DNA of 64,000 nucleotides from Sistotremastrum niveocremeum HHB9708 (GCA_001630475.1 KV419423.1:62001-126000); one strand, 5' to 3'. Shown: positions 11,695 to 23,954, numbered from the stretch's first letter. A program made the numbers and translations. The notes: generated by a model from the sequence alone, not told the origin.

Positions 11695-14600
11695 CTAGGT
11701 CAAGGCGGCTTCATCTGTCTGAAGCGGAAGCTGGCCCACGGCAAGAGATCGATCGAGCGCTGCTATCTTTTCTTCACACATTTTGATCCTGGAAGGACTT
11801 TCCGAGTACAAGGAACAGGCTCTTTGCCAGTGAACTTTCGCCTCGGCTGTATCACCTTCAACGACGTTCAGATCACCAAGACTGATGAGCACATCGGCTA
11901 ACGACTTCTTGACGTCTAGGTGTTGGAGCACCTCGTACGCCGCCAAGTAGCAGGCGCGGGCGACACTATATTCGTGCAGCTTGAGTTGCACATCTCCCAT
12001 TTTCTTGACAATGATGGCGAGGAAGAGCCGATCGCTCGCCTTTCCGAAAATAACGCAAGCAACGATGAGGTGCGACATCGCAGTCTCCGTACGACCTTGG
12101 ACGAGAGCGACGTCCGCCAAACCTATTATCGCTTCAGCATCGCGCGTGCTCCCCCCTTCGTTGCCGGCACGGAACAATTTTCTTGCTTCAGTGAAGTGAG
12201 TCCATGCTGTTATGGGATTCCCGCGGATCAACTCCGCCTCTCCCATAGCTGTGAGGCAGGCTGCTTGCTCACGAGGCCAAGAAAGTTCCGTCCATTGTCG
12301 AAAAGATAGGTGAAAGTCTGTCATGGCACCTTCCACATCTCCCCTCTCCAAGCGCATTTTGCCCATGGCTACGTTGACTACGGTCATCCAATCTTTGAGT
12401 CCACATCTAGCGAAGATCTCGCGGGCTTCGTGGAATGTCTGTTCTGCTAGGCCAAGGCGGGACTGTCGGAAGTAGATCCATGCCATGAAGAATATGTCTA
12501 TCGCGTAAGTATGAGAGCGTCCGGTAATCGCCAGCTTGATCTCAGCAGCTTTCTGAGCGAATTCCGCGGACAGCGAGAACGATGCACGTTTGAAATATAG
12601 CTGCGACAACGTCGAATATGCTCTGCCTTTGATGAGCGGAAAAGAGTAGGATTCGGCGATCGCAATGGCTTGGTAAGCAGCTTCCCGGGTCTCGTTCATC
12701 TGTTCCAACTCGGAATAAATGCTGGACAAGAGAGCCCACAATTCTGCCTGCTCTTTACGAAAAGCGAGAGTCGTGGCGATCGTCAGAGCTTCTTGAAGGA
12801 CGCCACGGGCTCTATAGAGATCTCCGATGCGCCTCCATGTGTCGCCATAGTTCCGAAGACAGCGGATATGATCTCGACGTGAGGTCAATGATTGAAAATT
12901 CTCTTTCTTGTGGATTTCCAAGGCTTCTTCGAGAAGTTGCAGATAGTGCTTCATATCATTTGCACCCATATTCTCGTACAGAGGAGCAAGGCATGCGGCT
13001 TCGAGCTCTTTATCGGATATTTCTTTGGCCGCGTTGAGCGCTGTCTGAAGAAGGGTGTAAATCAAACCCGGTGTGGCATCGTCAGAAAATAATTGCAGGT
13101 TGATAGCGGCTCTGACAAGTTCCCTAATCAGGACGTGCTGTGAAAAGCCATGAGATATGACAACGCATAAGTTGGTCATCTGAGTGCGCATATCACGCAG
13201 TCTTTCAACATTCTCAAAAACATGGCGCTCGACGTCCACAGACTCGATCAGCGCCAGGAAATGTTTCGCGACAGGAAGAAAGGATGAGACGCTGACTGGA
13301 TGATGGGCTTTGATGAATTCCCGAATGGGGGACAACGAGCGCAGACGAGGTGATAGATTGCCTTGCGGGCACGTACCCTGCTGCACCAGAGCTACTTGAC
13401 GCAACGACGTTGTTGCGCCAGGCACAGTCGAAGGATCTTTACTCATCGCGACAAGGTCTTCAGGCAATGCGCCATCCGGGAGCAGAGAGAGAATTTGAAG
13501 GATAGTGAGGCTAGAGGGATTGGAGCGAAGGCGTTCGGAAGATAAGGAGACCTGAATGGACACATCTACACTCGATGTACGGCTATCCCATCCTCTCGTC
13601 AACATAGCCGTTTTCTCTTCTTTCCATTGCTGAAGGAGGTCTCGACAGGAGTGTCCCTGAGCTAGATTCGCCATCAAGGTGACGGCTAGTGGCACATTTT
13701 CTAAAGCGGCCAACAGTTCAGGAAGATCAGCATCATCTTCAGGTACGTCGGAAATAGCGGTGAACGTCCGCTTGGCGGAAATATTATCCAAAGAGGGCAA
13801 CGGGCCCAAAAACGGCCGATGCCACGCGACACCAGATGGCCTTTCTGCACCTCTCATGGTCAACAGCAGATTAACTTGAGGAATGTCAACGAGAGCTTGA
13901 AGAAGCGCTTCAACTCCGGGGCGACTAGAAGCGGCTTCCCAGGGCGTTTCGAAATTATCAAGAACAATCATGATGGGTCTATCCAATATGCCCAGAACGC
14001 GCTTTAGATGACTTTCGAAATGCTTTTGCCTCGCCTGGACACTGATGGTGGTTGGTATAGGAATTCCGAACCGTTTGCCCAGGTGTATGACTAAAGCGTC
14101 GGCGTCCAGCAGCGATTCACAAGGGACAAAGTAGCGGTATGATCCAAAGTAGGACGCGACTTTCGGACTGTGAAGTACAGTCAAAGAAAGGCTGGTCTTC
14201 CCCATTCCTCCAGCTCCAAGTAACACGACGTGAGAGGCCGTTCTTTTAGAATTTTCGGTCACGTTTTCCAAGGTCATGGAGTCCACCACTTCCGCGACCG
14301 GTTCATCGCGACCGAAGAATATCTGGGGCGCTGGGGGTAATACTGATGGGAATCTGCGAGGCCCAAATGAGACAGAAGATTACGACGTTGGGATTAGTAA
14401 AGAGACCAACCTTCCACCAGTCACATCCTGGAATTGAAACATTGACTTTATTGTTCAGATGAGATTCAAAAAACGTCTTACTTCCTTCATGACGCTGGCC
14501 TTTAACAAGTCCTCCTGAGTTCGTTGGGCCGAGTCTATGGTGGTTCGGAGTTCGTCTTGATAGGATCCTAAGACTCGTCTGGACGACGCTGAGATAGACA

Positions 14601-15272
14601 GCGTGTTGAACTTCAAGCTCAACTAGAGCACCATTGAAAATCTGAGTGTAGTTGTTGAAGTATTTTAAACGATCCTTACCGAAAAGAGAGCTAAGCATTT
14701 ATCAAGATCGTCTTCAAATTTCTTCAGATATTCCTCTTTGGTACCCGACAGAAATAGACGGGACAATTTGCTCTTCTGTGCATAATCCTTGACAAACTCG
14801 GCGATGCCTTCGAGGGTTCTACAAGTAGTAAGACGGTCGGAGAAGAAAAATGGCAGACGCCGATGATTTACCTGAGTAACTGAGAACTGCACCTGATTAT
14901 ATCGTCATCGACCTGACTTCCGAGCTCATGAAGAGCGCCGGCGATATTCCAGGCGATATTGAGGATCATTTCGTTCAGAGAGCGAAGGTCAGGTGCACCA
15001 CTGTCTTCTCCCTACATCGCTGTCAAAGTCTATTCTTGATTTATCAATCGATCAACTCCTGCCTCGAAAGTCTTGGGCGCCGAAGTCAGACCATATCAAA
15101 GTGCAGATGTGGATAAATCAATCACCTCGAATATTATAAGCGCCAAAGCAGCTATCGCTTTGGGATATGGGGAATTCGATATGATTGATAACTCTTTCAG
15201 GCCATGATGCAGATACTGCAGTAGAGGTGCCCCTGTTGTGTTATGAGAGACTTCAGGACTTGTCGCAGCCAT
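11695..15272 (-). CDS. NLR-like STAND protein: helical N-terminal domain, NB-ARC, TPR repeats
   Basis: Fungal STAND proteins are oligomerising ATPases thought to act in non-self recognition and programmed cell death. I read six exons: 15272-15126, 15011-14872, 14818-14680, 14622-14482, 14427-14411 and 14353-11695. They sum to 3,243 nt (1,080 aa) in frame. Residues 1-195 are helical (AIAALALIIFE, TLEGIAEFVKDYAQKSKL, EEYLKKFEDDLDKCLALFS) and resemble the MLKL-NTD/HeLo-like N-terminal domains of agaricomycete STAND proteins. The NB-ARC follows: a linker FFGRDEPVAEVVDSM, P-loop LLGAGGMGKTSLS, Walker B IMIVLDNFETPW, LLLTMRGAERP, and a GLPL-like NVPLAVTLMANLAQG. From about residue 550 to 1040 there are tandem TPR-type helices (GDLYRARGVLQEALTIA, GDVQLKLHEYSVARACYLAAYEVL). 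The fifth exon is a 17-nt microexon. The first intron (114 nt) is the least certain join. All NTPase motifs are intact. It converges with the gene ending at 11517. Confidence 0.87.
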
Positions 15273-16534
15273 CGAAGGAGGGCCAACGCGAACGGGGGAG
15301 AAACAGTCATATACTGTGGGAAGTAGAGCTATTAGTAGCCTAGTCTTCAGTCACGCTTTCGTCCGAGTCGAACTACTAGTGCCACTGAGTTTGACAGCTG
15401 AGATTACGACGACGAAATCGAAGACCGTCGTCAGGGACAGTCTCATAGGTTAGGACAGCGCTACACTACTTGAGGGCTTCAAACGCTCAAGTCGCCGCTG
15501 CCACGGCATCCGTGTAATCAGGCAGGCGATGACACAAGGACAGCCAACGGCATTCCGAAATCGAGAGTGAAGGTTCTCAGAATGGAAGTCTCAGGCCTGA
15601 ACATAAAGATCGAATGCCTTGATATATTCCTGTTTTGAATGTCGCCACGAAAAAAGACATTCCTTTCCAAGACGCCGTCTGCCGCCTTCAAACCGTTTCC
15701 TTGTCAATTTGAAGTCACAGAAGGAGATATGACTCACATATCAAGGGACTTCATGAATGGATCCGCGCAAGTCGCAGAGTTAGAGCGCTGATGACTTGAA
15801 AGGGCTTGAATGCGGTATAGTATGCCGAGAGACTTGCCGAGTGCGCAATATTACGTAACCTAAGGTTCCATGCCTAAAACTTGTTCGAAACTCACCTGGT
15901 AGCAGATAATTGCTGCTGGTGCATTCTCATTGAGTGGTGCAAGGCAAAGTAAGTTAGCACATAAAGTAGAGGCGACTATATTGCCATTACCGTATACGAG
16001 CAACTTTCCAAGGAGCGCTTCGGAGATAATTGTTTATGTCCGACGCAATTGAAGCGCCCGTCCTCCGTACAAACACAAGGTTGATGATGGGTGACAAGTT
16101 GGCTTTCCTGATGCAGTGATTCACCGTCAGATTCCTTGTTGCCTTATATTTTATCCAAAAATAACTCAAAGAATCACAATGCGTGTATCAAGCTTCCAAG
16201 CTTATCTCTCAAACCTCCAGTCGGACGACGACGAGTCCACACATTGCGGACGTGGAGATACACAGAAACTTTCATAACTCAAGCTCACCAGTGAACCACG
16301 ACAGATACACGGCTCGAATCTCGAAGGACCTATGCCAGGGTGTCTGGACCCTTCGAGAATCACGAAGAGAATTAATGACACATAACGAGCCTGAGCTCTC
16401 GGGATCAAGTTGAACCGCGCTCACATTAGGGAGCTTGCCCTGATCCCTAACATCCAAAATCATGACTGAACTTAGTTGGTTGGTACCAGCTCCCCAGAAC
16501 TTACAGCCCCAGCTAGTGCACTGAAAGCATCACC
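15273..16534. other. Intergenic stretch, no supported gene
   Basis: Upstream of the STAND gene and before the orphan-family relic. No reading frame with splice support or conserved composition was found, and no match to repeats R or S. It is presumed to hold the STAND promoter. Confidence 0.5.
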
Positions 16535-16760
16535 GAGCCTCAATTCACAACAGGTCGCCCGCTGAATCCTTTCAACATGGTTATCTCCGGGATGGACGTG
16601 CGGCACCCTCATAGCTTCAACTCGGACCACGTTCGGTCGCAAATCATGCCTCCGATTCCCTCCTTCAGCATAGACCAACGACGGCTGAACAATGTGACAA
16701 CCGAAAAAGAACAAACGAACAATCAATCATTGATTGCCCGTCGGTTCTCTGGTAAATGGG
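16535..16760 (+). pseudogene. Exon-1 relic of the orphan gene family (copy D)
   Basis: The plus strand encodes a segment starting EPQFTTGRPLNPFNMVISG and running through IMPPIPSFSIDQRRLNN to SLIARRFSGKW. It aligns with exon 1 of the intact orphan gene 1.1 kb downstream (EPSPSPCGPENPFNMGVLM ... NQPWLNIAS ... NKLPVGPLADAQ) and with copy B (EPEFRLDGPPNPFGTMGPL). The first third of exon 1 is not recognisable, and exons 2-8 are absent before copy A's own 5' flank begins near 17080. The piece lies in the same orientation as copy A, so it looks like a truncated tandem duplicate. Whether it is transcribed is unknown. Confidence 0.6.
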
Positions 16761-17079
16761 TGCAGTGCCGTCGTTGCAGTATATCAAGCATCCGTGGATG
16801 GTTGAGGGTGAGAGTTGGACTCTCCGAAGTAATTCTGAGCCCGCAAAACATCCGCTCGCGCCGAACAGTGATGGGGCCCGGCCAGAGGTTATATTCCTAA
16901 ATCGAAATTACAAAAAGTCAACAGAAAAACTGTCCACTCACGAAAACAATAGGTCAAAGTGGATGACAACTTGACGATAGGGATCGGCAAGAGAAGACTG
17001 TCCACCTGCCACAAGATTTTGAGATGGAACTGGGTCACGATATACTGAATACGTATCTGTAAGCAAACACGATGCTCTC

Positions 17080-17662
17080 ACACCTTGCTAGAGAGTGGCG
17101 GGTCCGCGAGGCTTACCATGTTGTTAGCCTGCTCCATTTCTTTGGGCAGCGATCATAACAACGTGTCCGAGAAAAAGTACAATATGCGTCGTTTCACTTT
17201 GGAAAAATGGTCCAGTAAGTTGGCTGCTCGAGACAATATCGGATGAATTCGAAGAGCAATGCTGCGGGAGCCTTGTGATGGATTGGGGAGGATTCAGCCA
17301 GCCTTCGACGCAGTTTGTTGCTTGAACTCATTTTTGCGTACAAAAACCTCAACAGAGCAGCATGGAGGCACGAATCACGATGAAGAGCGGCAAAATCGAG
17401 CAAGATGCATAAACTTGATCAAGGGTGTCAGAGCCCATGTAACCTGCAGCTGGATATGCCGAAGATAAGCAAACAAAGCAAGAAACAAAGAACACGTTAG
17501 CCGAACGACAACCGAAGCGAAAAGGCAACAACGCAGCCAGGAACAAACATGCGCGCCATGCCACCTCCTATCCAGACTGGGATTCAGTGGCTTTGGAATG
17601 CCTTATAATCTGAACATGCCCATGGCCACCCACTGTGTTCTTCTCTCCCGCACTCCCTCTAG
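17080..17662 (+). promoter_or_regulatory. 5' flank of orphan gene A, shared with copy B
   Basis: Sequence upstream of the start is recognisably the same as the flank of copy B at about 60086-60650 (read on the minus strand). Shared stretches include AGAGTGGCGGGTCC, ACAACGTGTC, GCCTTGTGAT near 17269, CGAAGCGAAAA and CTTATAATCTGAACATG just before the start. Conservation of some 550 bp of non-coding flank shows that the whole unit was duplicated with its promoter. The last block (about 17490-17640) is best conserved and is the most likely core promoter. Confidence 0.55.
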
Positions 17663-19767
17663 ATGGCCCGGGCTGGCCATCATCCCTATCCCCCAATGCT
17701 CGACGATACGCTTGACTTTCATCATCTTGCACCTGTTCCTCCCGACCTGCAGCCACTGCCACTGCACGGACCCGTTCTGGAGCCTTCACCCTCACCATGT
17801 GGCCCAGAAAATCCGTTCAACATGGGTGTCCTCATGTCGCATCCCCGCCGTTTTCACTCGGACCGCATCCAGCCACAAATCAATCCTCCAATTCTCTCCC
17901 CGAACCGAAATCAACCATGGCTGAACATTGCGTCAGCCACCAAACACCACGCAGACAACAAATTGCCCGTCGGTCCTCTGGCCGATGCGCAAATATCCAG
18001 TCTTCGCCATGGGCGAGACACCCCAAGATCTCCATCGCCGAGGGCAGGGCTCCGAACATGTGAGCTCATCACTGTCATCTTATATAGAGACTCGTACTGA
18101 GCTCCGGACTAGCTCAAAGTCGACCACGAGCTGGATTATCAAGTCCTTATCTTCCATCAGTGCCAGTGCGTCTCGAGGTAAGTCCGACGAATCGCCCTGA
18201 CATTCACGTTCAAGTTGTTGAGGCTTGTTTTCTAGAGATCCCGACATGGAGGAGGAGATCGGTTTGAAGGGGACGATGTCCAACGACCTCAGATTAGAGG
18301 AGCAGGTGAACACGACTCGTCAGAGCTCATGATCGCTTCTGAAATCATTAATATTCAGCCGAACGGAATGTCGACAATGTCTCCATTTCCGAGACTTCAA
18401 TTCCGCCTCGTCCTCACGCCGCTAAACTCAACCAGTCATCCCTACTGACCCGGAGCGAGTTGCCTCTCCAAAGGGCCACTCCGAAGAGAGTGATCTTGAA
18501 GCTGGGAGGTCGTGAAATTGCCGTGGCAGAAAGTTACCTGGTAAATTGCCAAAAACGCGCTTTTGAGATCTTTCCTCGGAAGCTTGCTGGCCTCGGCGGG
18601 ACTATCGATGAGGCGGAAGTGCCTCATGTGAAGCATCTCGCAGAAAAGAAACTTTCGCCGGCCAAATCGGCGTTGCTTTTGTTGGTTGTTCACTATGGAC
18701 ATATTAACATGGAGCCTTCGGTGAGTCTTTCAGCGTCATCAGCGCCATCTTTCAATATCTAAACCTCTATTACAACAGCCTGCAAATCCCCCAGGCTTGT
18801 CTGTGGTGCCCGAGGAGTTTACTCAACTCCTCATCGACGGTGCGAGAGATCAACTGTCTGCCGTCGTCTGGACTCGTATTATCAAGTATCCCACCATTGC
18901 GATTCAAGCAACGTACGTCTTCTATCTCCCAGATCTTCCTCGGCTCATCTTCGTCACGTTAGATTGCTCTTAGGATATGATTCACTTCACGACAGTGCTA
19001 AATGGTCTCTGTTCCTACCAATCCTTAAGTCTGCTCTAGCAGCAAATTTCAGAGTGGTTTTAAGCAGACAAGGGCATGGCGAGAGATTTGCCTCCGGCGC
19101 TCGAGGACAAGAGGTCCGTCTTCCGTCGCTAATAATGCGTAGACTATCTCACGTTCTCTCGCAGGCGAGGCGCAGAGCATCCTTTGGTCTAATGGTCCTG
19201 GACGGATATCACAATCCAGCAAATTACGTGCTCAGTGACACCGATTTGGATTCCGTTATGCCGATCGACATCCAATACGACGAAATTGTCGAAGGTGCAC
19301 TCGTTCCAGAACCTGGCGTAAACAACTCCTCGGATATTGGTCTCCTGATCCTGAATGGCCGTCTCCTGTTTGCCAAAACTCGTCTGGTTTGTCTCATTAT
19401 TCGAACACATTATTCTTCGCTTATTCAGTCATGCTCTCGGTACTTTCAGCTTAGCATTCTGGGACAAATTCCGATTGAAGACTGGGAAATCACGCGGTTC
19501 AGAATTTCTAAGAAAGTGCTTACCGCTATCGAATCGTATGCTGAAGAATTGAACACTGCAATCATCTCGAACCAGAATTACGTATCTTTTGGGTTGGAAA
19601 AGGCTCTTGAAAAGATCAACAAAGTGCTGTCTCAGGGGTACGCTCATGTCATGTTCTCCGTTGCAATCGGAGCTCTTCTAATCTCCTTCAATAGTGGGGT
19701 CGATTTAGCAAAATTGATCAAAATAGTTAAAGAAGTCCCCCTCGTCGATCTTGAAGAAGGAAACTGA
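17663..19767 (+). CDS. Orphan family protein, copy A (intact, 8 exons)
   Basis: Eight exons (17663-18059, 18113-18177, 18236-18305, 18359-18720, 18779-18912, 18963-19113, 19165-19386, 19450-19767) sum to 1,719 nt, 572 aa, with no interruption. Residues 1-220 are Pro/Ser-rich and probably disordered (HHLAPVPPDLQPLPLHGP, QSRPRAGLSSPYLPSVPV). A folded part follows, beginning RVILKLGGREIAVAESYLVN and FEIFPRKLAGLGGTIDEAE, then LSPAKSALLLLVVHYGHINM, EEFTQLLIDGARDQL, RRRASFGLMVLDGYHNP, SSDIGLLILNGRLLFAKTRL, ending VPLVDLEEGN. I do not recognise any known domain; there is no signal peptide. Paralogs B (57957-60085) and C (62180-end) share all these blocks and the exon structure. The frames remain open despite strong sequence divergence, which argues for selection. 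Repeat R lies 0.4 kb downstream on the opposite strand, as it does for B and C. Confidence 0.85.
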
Positions 19768-20204
19768 GATAATCAAGAGGCACCAACTTAGGCACCAATT
19801 TTTATCCTATGCGTGGAGAAACTATTCTACTTAATATCACTGTGTAGCCACGTGCCAATTCATATACAATCTCTTGTGTGCGATTTTATAATCGGATTGA
19901 TAATAATACAGGGATATGGGGCAGATGTGATACAAGACGGCGGGCTAAAGGTGTTGGTCAGAATTAGAAAGGGAGTATTGAGTAGGGATGCTATTAAGCT
20001 GCCGAAGGCAATCATGTCAGTGCACAAGGAGACACTTGAGCTCAGCAAACTCACAGATAGAGCGGGCGTACTCTCGTCAGTGCGCAGATCGAAAGAGAAT
20101 ATGCACGATTCTGTCTGTATCATGATTAGCGATTGTAGCAAATGTAGGAGCAGTATCAAACATACGCCACGATCGTGATTTCGAGCTATAAGGTATGGGA
20201 AGCC

Positions 20205-20955
20205 GACACTAGCGTAGTCGGCGATGGCTCGAACGCACAAGGCGAGCTAGGTGGCTTTCATCACTACGTGAAAGACATACTAAGAAAAGCCACTCACCAT
20301 TGAGATGATCCCTCTCTAAAAGCTCGACGAAGAACTGCCGTATTTCTCTCACAACGGTTAAGTGAGAAAAATAGATGATGATGGGGAAACCCAGGCGTCT
20401 CCAAAGGAGAAAGGATCAAACAAGCGAGATCCCGAAAGACCTCAAGCCCGTATCACTTCCACGCCATGACTATATCCGCGTCGCAAGCCCTCCACCACAG
20501 CGGGCAGAGAGTGTCTTGTAAGTCTCGTCTCTCGACTCGACCAACGCTAGTCAGCCCTGCACTTCATATCAGCTCTCTCATACGCGTACGGGACACCTGT
20601 GTTATACACACAGTGCACATCTAAGTGCAGTCCAGTTACCGTAGAGAATTTTGTCCCGAGGGACAGGGAGCCCGTAAACCGCGGTGAAGATGGAGGGGGG
20701 TCTAGAGAGAGAAAGAAAGAGCGGAGCTCCAAATTGAGCTGATACATGTAGGCCTGTCGAGCTTTGGATGTCCGACGACGACGTGTATTCGGGTGAAGGG
20801 GTCGACTGGGAGTTGGACCAGTGTCTGAGGCTATAGCAACGTATTCGTCGACTTGAGGGGAGCGCCTTTGCTGAGTCGGAAATCGGACTGTGCTTCCGAA
20901 TGCGCTTCTTCGCTTAGGCGCTCGCTACCGGAACCAAAGCTCGACTTCAATGTGC
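20205..20955 (-). repeat. Dispersed repeat R, copy 1
   Basis: Read on the minus strand, this matches R copies at 56700-57440 and 61005-61705. Shared landmarks are GGCTCCCTGTCCCTCGGGAC (near 20660), GATATGAAGTGCAGGG (near 20560), the block around GATCTCGCTAGTTTGATCC-like sequence (near 20430), and the TCACTTAACCGTTGTGAGAG block (near 20355). It lies 0.4 kb beyond the stop of orphan gene A, in opposite orientation to it. No intact protein is encoded; composition and lack of coding capacity suggest a non-autonomous element or a duplicated untranslated or regulatory segment. No terminal inverted repeat or target duplication was evident by eye. Confidence 0.75.
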
Positions 20956-21295
20956 TCTTGATGCGCTCATCTCGGCTTGTTCTCTTCGAGGAGTCAGAGT
21001 AAGCTGCATATTCCCGGAATAAGTCCTCATGGTTATTTCCGTTCCGTCCATGGTTACGAACTCCACATAACTCAAGAAATTAGCGACTCCAGACTTGAGC
21101 GCTTGAGCCTGAGATCTAAGAGCGCAAAGGCAATATGGCTTTCAAGACGGCTTCCTCAGAATGCACTGGCACGTCTCAAGGAACTCTCAATGATATTGAA
21201 GCATATCTCTAATACATGTTTCATCACAGACATCACTAGCGCCTCCCTTTGGACATGGTCTTCACATAACCCAACGATTGAATATTGAATACTAG

Positions 21296-21655
21296 TATTA
21301 CCCCCCTTGTCCCATACATACTCTCCCCCCTTCCCTCATCAACCAGCGCATCCGCACCACCCGCGACCTTTCACAATCGAATTTTCATCTCAACCTCACC
21401 CAGATCCTAACATGATAAGTAATGGTGAAGCGGCGACGCTAAGAGGATTGTCCTCTGTGAACATGCAGTATCGGGGTAATTCGAGCGGGTAGCTCGAACC
21501 CCCGGACTACTCCTACCGTCCAGTTGGGTAGAGTAAACGCATAAGTAACCACCTTAGGTTCTCGGAATGATTGTATACATGTAGGTAAGTTGAGTTTGTT
21601 TTTGAGTACATGCTTAATTTTAACTTTTTCGGTTTGAAGATCTCGACGTCTTGAC
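21296..21655 (+). repeat. Dispersed repeat S, copy 1
   Basis: Matches S3 at 56020-56410 (reverse orientation) over its whole length, and S2 at 22400-22720 over most of it. Shared parts include CACCCGCGACCTTTCACAAT, GAGGATTGTCCTCTGTGAAC, TTGGGTAGAGTAAAC and AAGTAACCACCTTAGG. It contains a strong hairpin at 21480-21498 (TTCGAGC, loop GGGTA, GCTCGAA), extended by GGGG upstream and CCCC downstream. No coding capacity. It abuts truncated repeat R copy 2 directly. Confidence 0.7.
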
Positions 21656-22100
21656 AGGGCTCCCTGTCCTCCAGGACTAAATTATTTACAGCACCAGGAC
21701 TTCACTTAGATGTGCACTGTGTGTATGACGCAGTGTCCCGTACGCGTATGAGAGAGCTGATATGAAGTGCAGGGATGGCTGCGTTGGTCGAGTCGAGAGA
21801 TGAGACTTACAAGACACTCTCTACTGTTGTGGAAGAGGGCTTGCGACGCAGATATAGTTAGGGCGGGAAGTGATACGGGCTTGAGGTCTTTCGGGATCTC
21901 GCTAGTTTGATCCCTTTCTCCTTTGGAGACACCTGGGTCTCTCCATCTCCATCTCCATCTATATTTTCTTCACTTAACCGTCGTGAGAGAGGCATGGACG
22001 TTCTTGTTTCAGCTTTTGCAAGAGGGATACTATGAATGGTGTGTGCCTTTCTTAGCATTTCTTACACTCAGAGATCGCGAGTACATTCCAGCATCGCGAA
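21656..22100 (+). repeat. Dispersed repeat R, copy 2 (5'-truncated, solo)
   Basis: Begins inside the R element at GGGCTCCCTGTCC and continues through the conserved GATATGAAGTGCAGGG, CAAGACACTCTCTACTG, GATCTCGCTAGTTTGATCC and TTAACCGTCGTGAGAG blocks. The first 300 bp or so of R (the GCGCC...AAGAAGCG and CTCTCTCTAGACCCCC parts) are missing, replaced by repeat S. Unlike the other three R copies it has no orphan-family gene next to it. Confidence 0.7.
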
Positions 22101-22399
22101 CTGGTGGCATCCACCATATTTCGAAATCGCATCCGTTGGCGCGTGACCAATTCTGCTCGAATCGACTCTCATCACACTAGAGATACCGATACGACCGCAG
22201 TTTTTCTCTTCCAAACAAGATTGACCGTGACAGGCTGGTCCGATTCTATCTGGAAGTTCACTTCCCTTACATGTGTGAACCTCATTCGCCGTTGGTGCGA
22301 TCCTTGAAAGTCGTCACGTACTCCTCACCGATAGAACTGCTAGTGCAACCTACCACTAGCTGTAGTCTAATATGGGAACAGTCAGTTCAGGGCTCGCAG

Positions 22400-22720
22400 A
22401 ACATCAACCACCAAAAGTCACCCCTTTATTCCACCCCTCTTCACCCCTCTCACGGTCTCACCCCCCTTCATCCCCTCATCAATCAATCAACCCACCACCC
22501 GCGACCTTTCACAATCAACTTTCCACCTCTCCCCCTCCCAGACTCGAACACACAAACTAACGGTGAAGCCGAAACGCCAAGAGGACTATCCTTCCAGTAA
22601 TAGTAGTCCTCTGTGAACACGCCTGTATCGAGGTATCTCGAGCGGATAGCTCGGACCTTTGATCAGCTCTACTTGGCATGTTGGGTAGAGCATGGGTGTA
22701 AGTAACCGCCGTACTAGTGT
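22400..22720 (+). repeat. Dispersed repeat S, copy 2 (more diverged)
   Basis: Shares CACCCGCGACCTTTCACAAT, TCCTCTGTGAACA, GTTGGGTAGAG and AAGTAACCGCC with S1, in the same order and orientation. The central hairpin is retained with changed outer pairs (CGAGC, loop GGATA, GCTCG). The C-rich left part is longer and simple in composition. Confidence 0.6.
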
Positions 22721-23954
22721 AAGAGGAGGAGGAGGATACTGGATCTTTTGTTTGTTTTTGACTTTTGACTTGGAGTACGTGAGGGTTTCGTGTTTTGTGT
22801 TTTTGTCGGGACTCGGGTGGCCGAGTTTGTTGATTCGGGCATGTTAATAATGCCCTTAAGCTTCACGTCGCGCCCCGCGGGGCATCAGAATTCAGAATTA
22901 AATCATTCTCTGCGAGAACGACCGTATGCACTATACCAAGTGACAAGTGTGCCATTGCCCAGACCAATCAGCTGATCAGCTGTCAAAGTTCGAAAGATCG
23001 ACTCTAAGCTCCATGTAGTTCTATTTGCCGTCCGTGTTACAACTTGAATGCACCAGGATTCGCAATTTTTAGGCAAGTACTAGTAGTACCAGCATATGTC
23101 AGATCGGGGCCCCGATTTGGGAAGAATCCAAGGAACTTGGGTATTGTATGACTGCCACTGCCCTGCCGATGGAAGCACAATATGTTGATCAGTACTATAT
23201 AGTATCTCAGATTCCGAACTTGCGAGGCTGGGGTCGTATGGGAGATCAACCGTCCTTAAGATTGACAATTGATCTGGATATGGAAATGAATATTGATAGG
23301 ATTGATAGGATTGATATCAGGATCTCCAAAGCTAGTAGCTACTCACAGGACTCACGCAACTCACGCCACAAAAAAGCCGGTGCAGAACGATAAAATCAAT
23401 TGTATATTTAACTATGATAAAGGATAGAGGAATCAAATTATCGATGGGGAGATGGGGTTTATCAATATCGAGATTATGCACGGCGCTTCTAGTGAATTGA
23501 AGTTGCCAGTGCATGAGAAGCTCGAGAAGCTCGAAGGCTGATTGGCTTTGAACGCACTATGTTACTTGTACTAGTATTCCAGATTCAGACTTGATAATGA
23601 TGATGTCGATGTGCAATCATAATGACCCCAGAGAAAGAGAGAGAGCAGATAAAGGATTGGAGGATCGAAGGACTGGGTGATTGAAAGGGAAATCTCATGG
23701 ATGGAATCCAATGGATGACTCATTTGATCCTTGTATCCTTCTTCCCCTCCTCATACTCATCCTTTCAATCGACGAGTCGACGAGTCAACCATTTGATGAT
23801 TTGATGAATTGATGAGTTGATGATGTGTGCCGGACTCGGGGCGTATCTTGCAAAATGCAATATTAATGATGCGTATGATATACCCTGTTCAGTCACGGTC
23901 TTCAAGGCAAAAGGTCCAAACTCCAGTGTTTGGGACTAGTACTATTCGAAGACC

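Noticed and set aside
20205-22720. Repeats R and S as long terminal repeats of a retroelement
   Set aside because: No reverse transcriptase, integrase or gag-like sequence nearby, no primer-binding site, and orientation pairs do not fit two direct terminal repeats.
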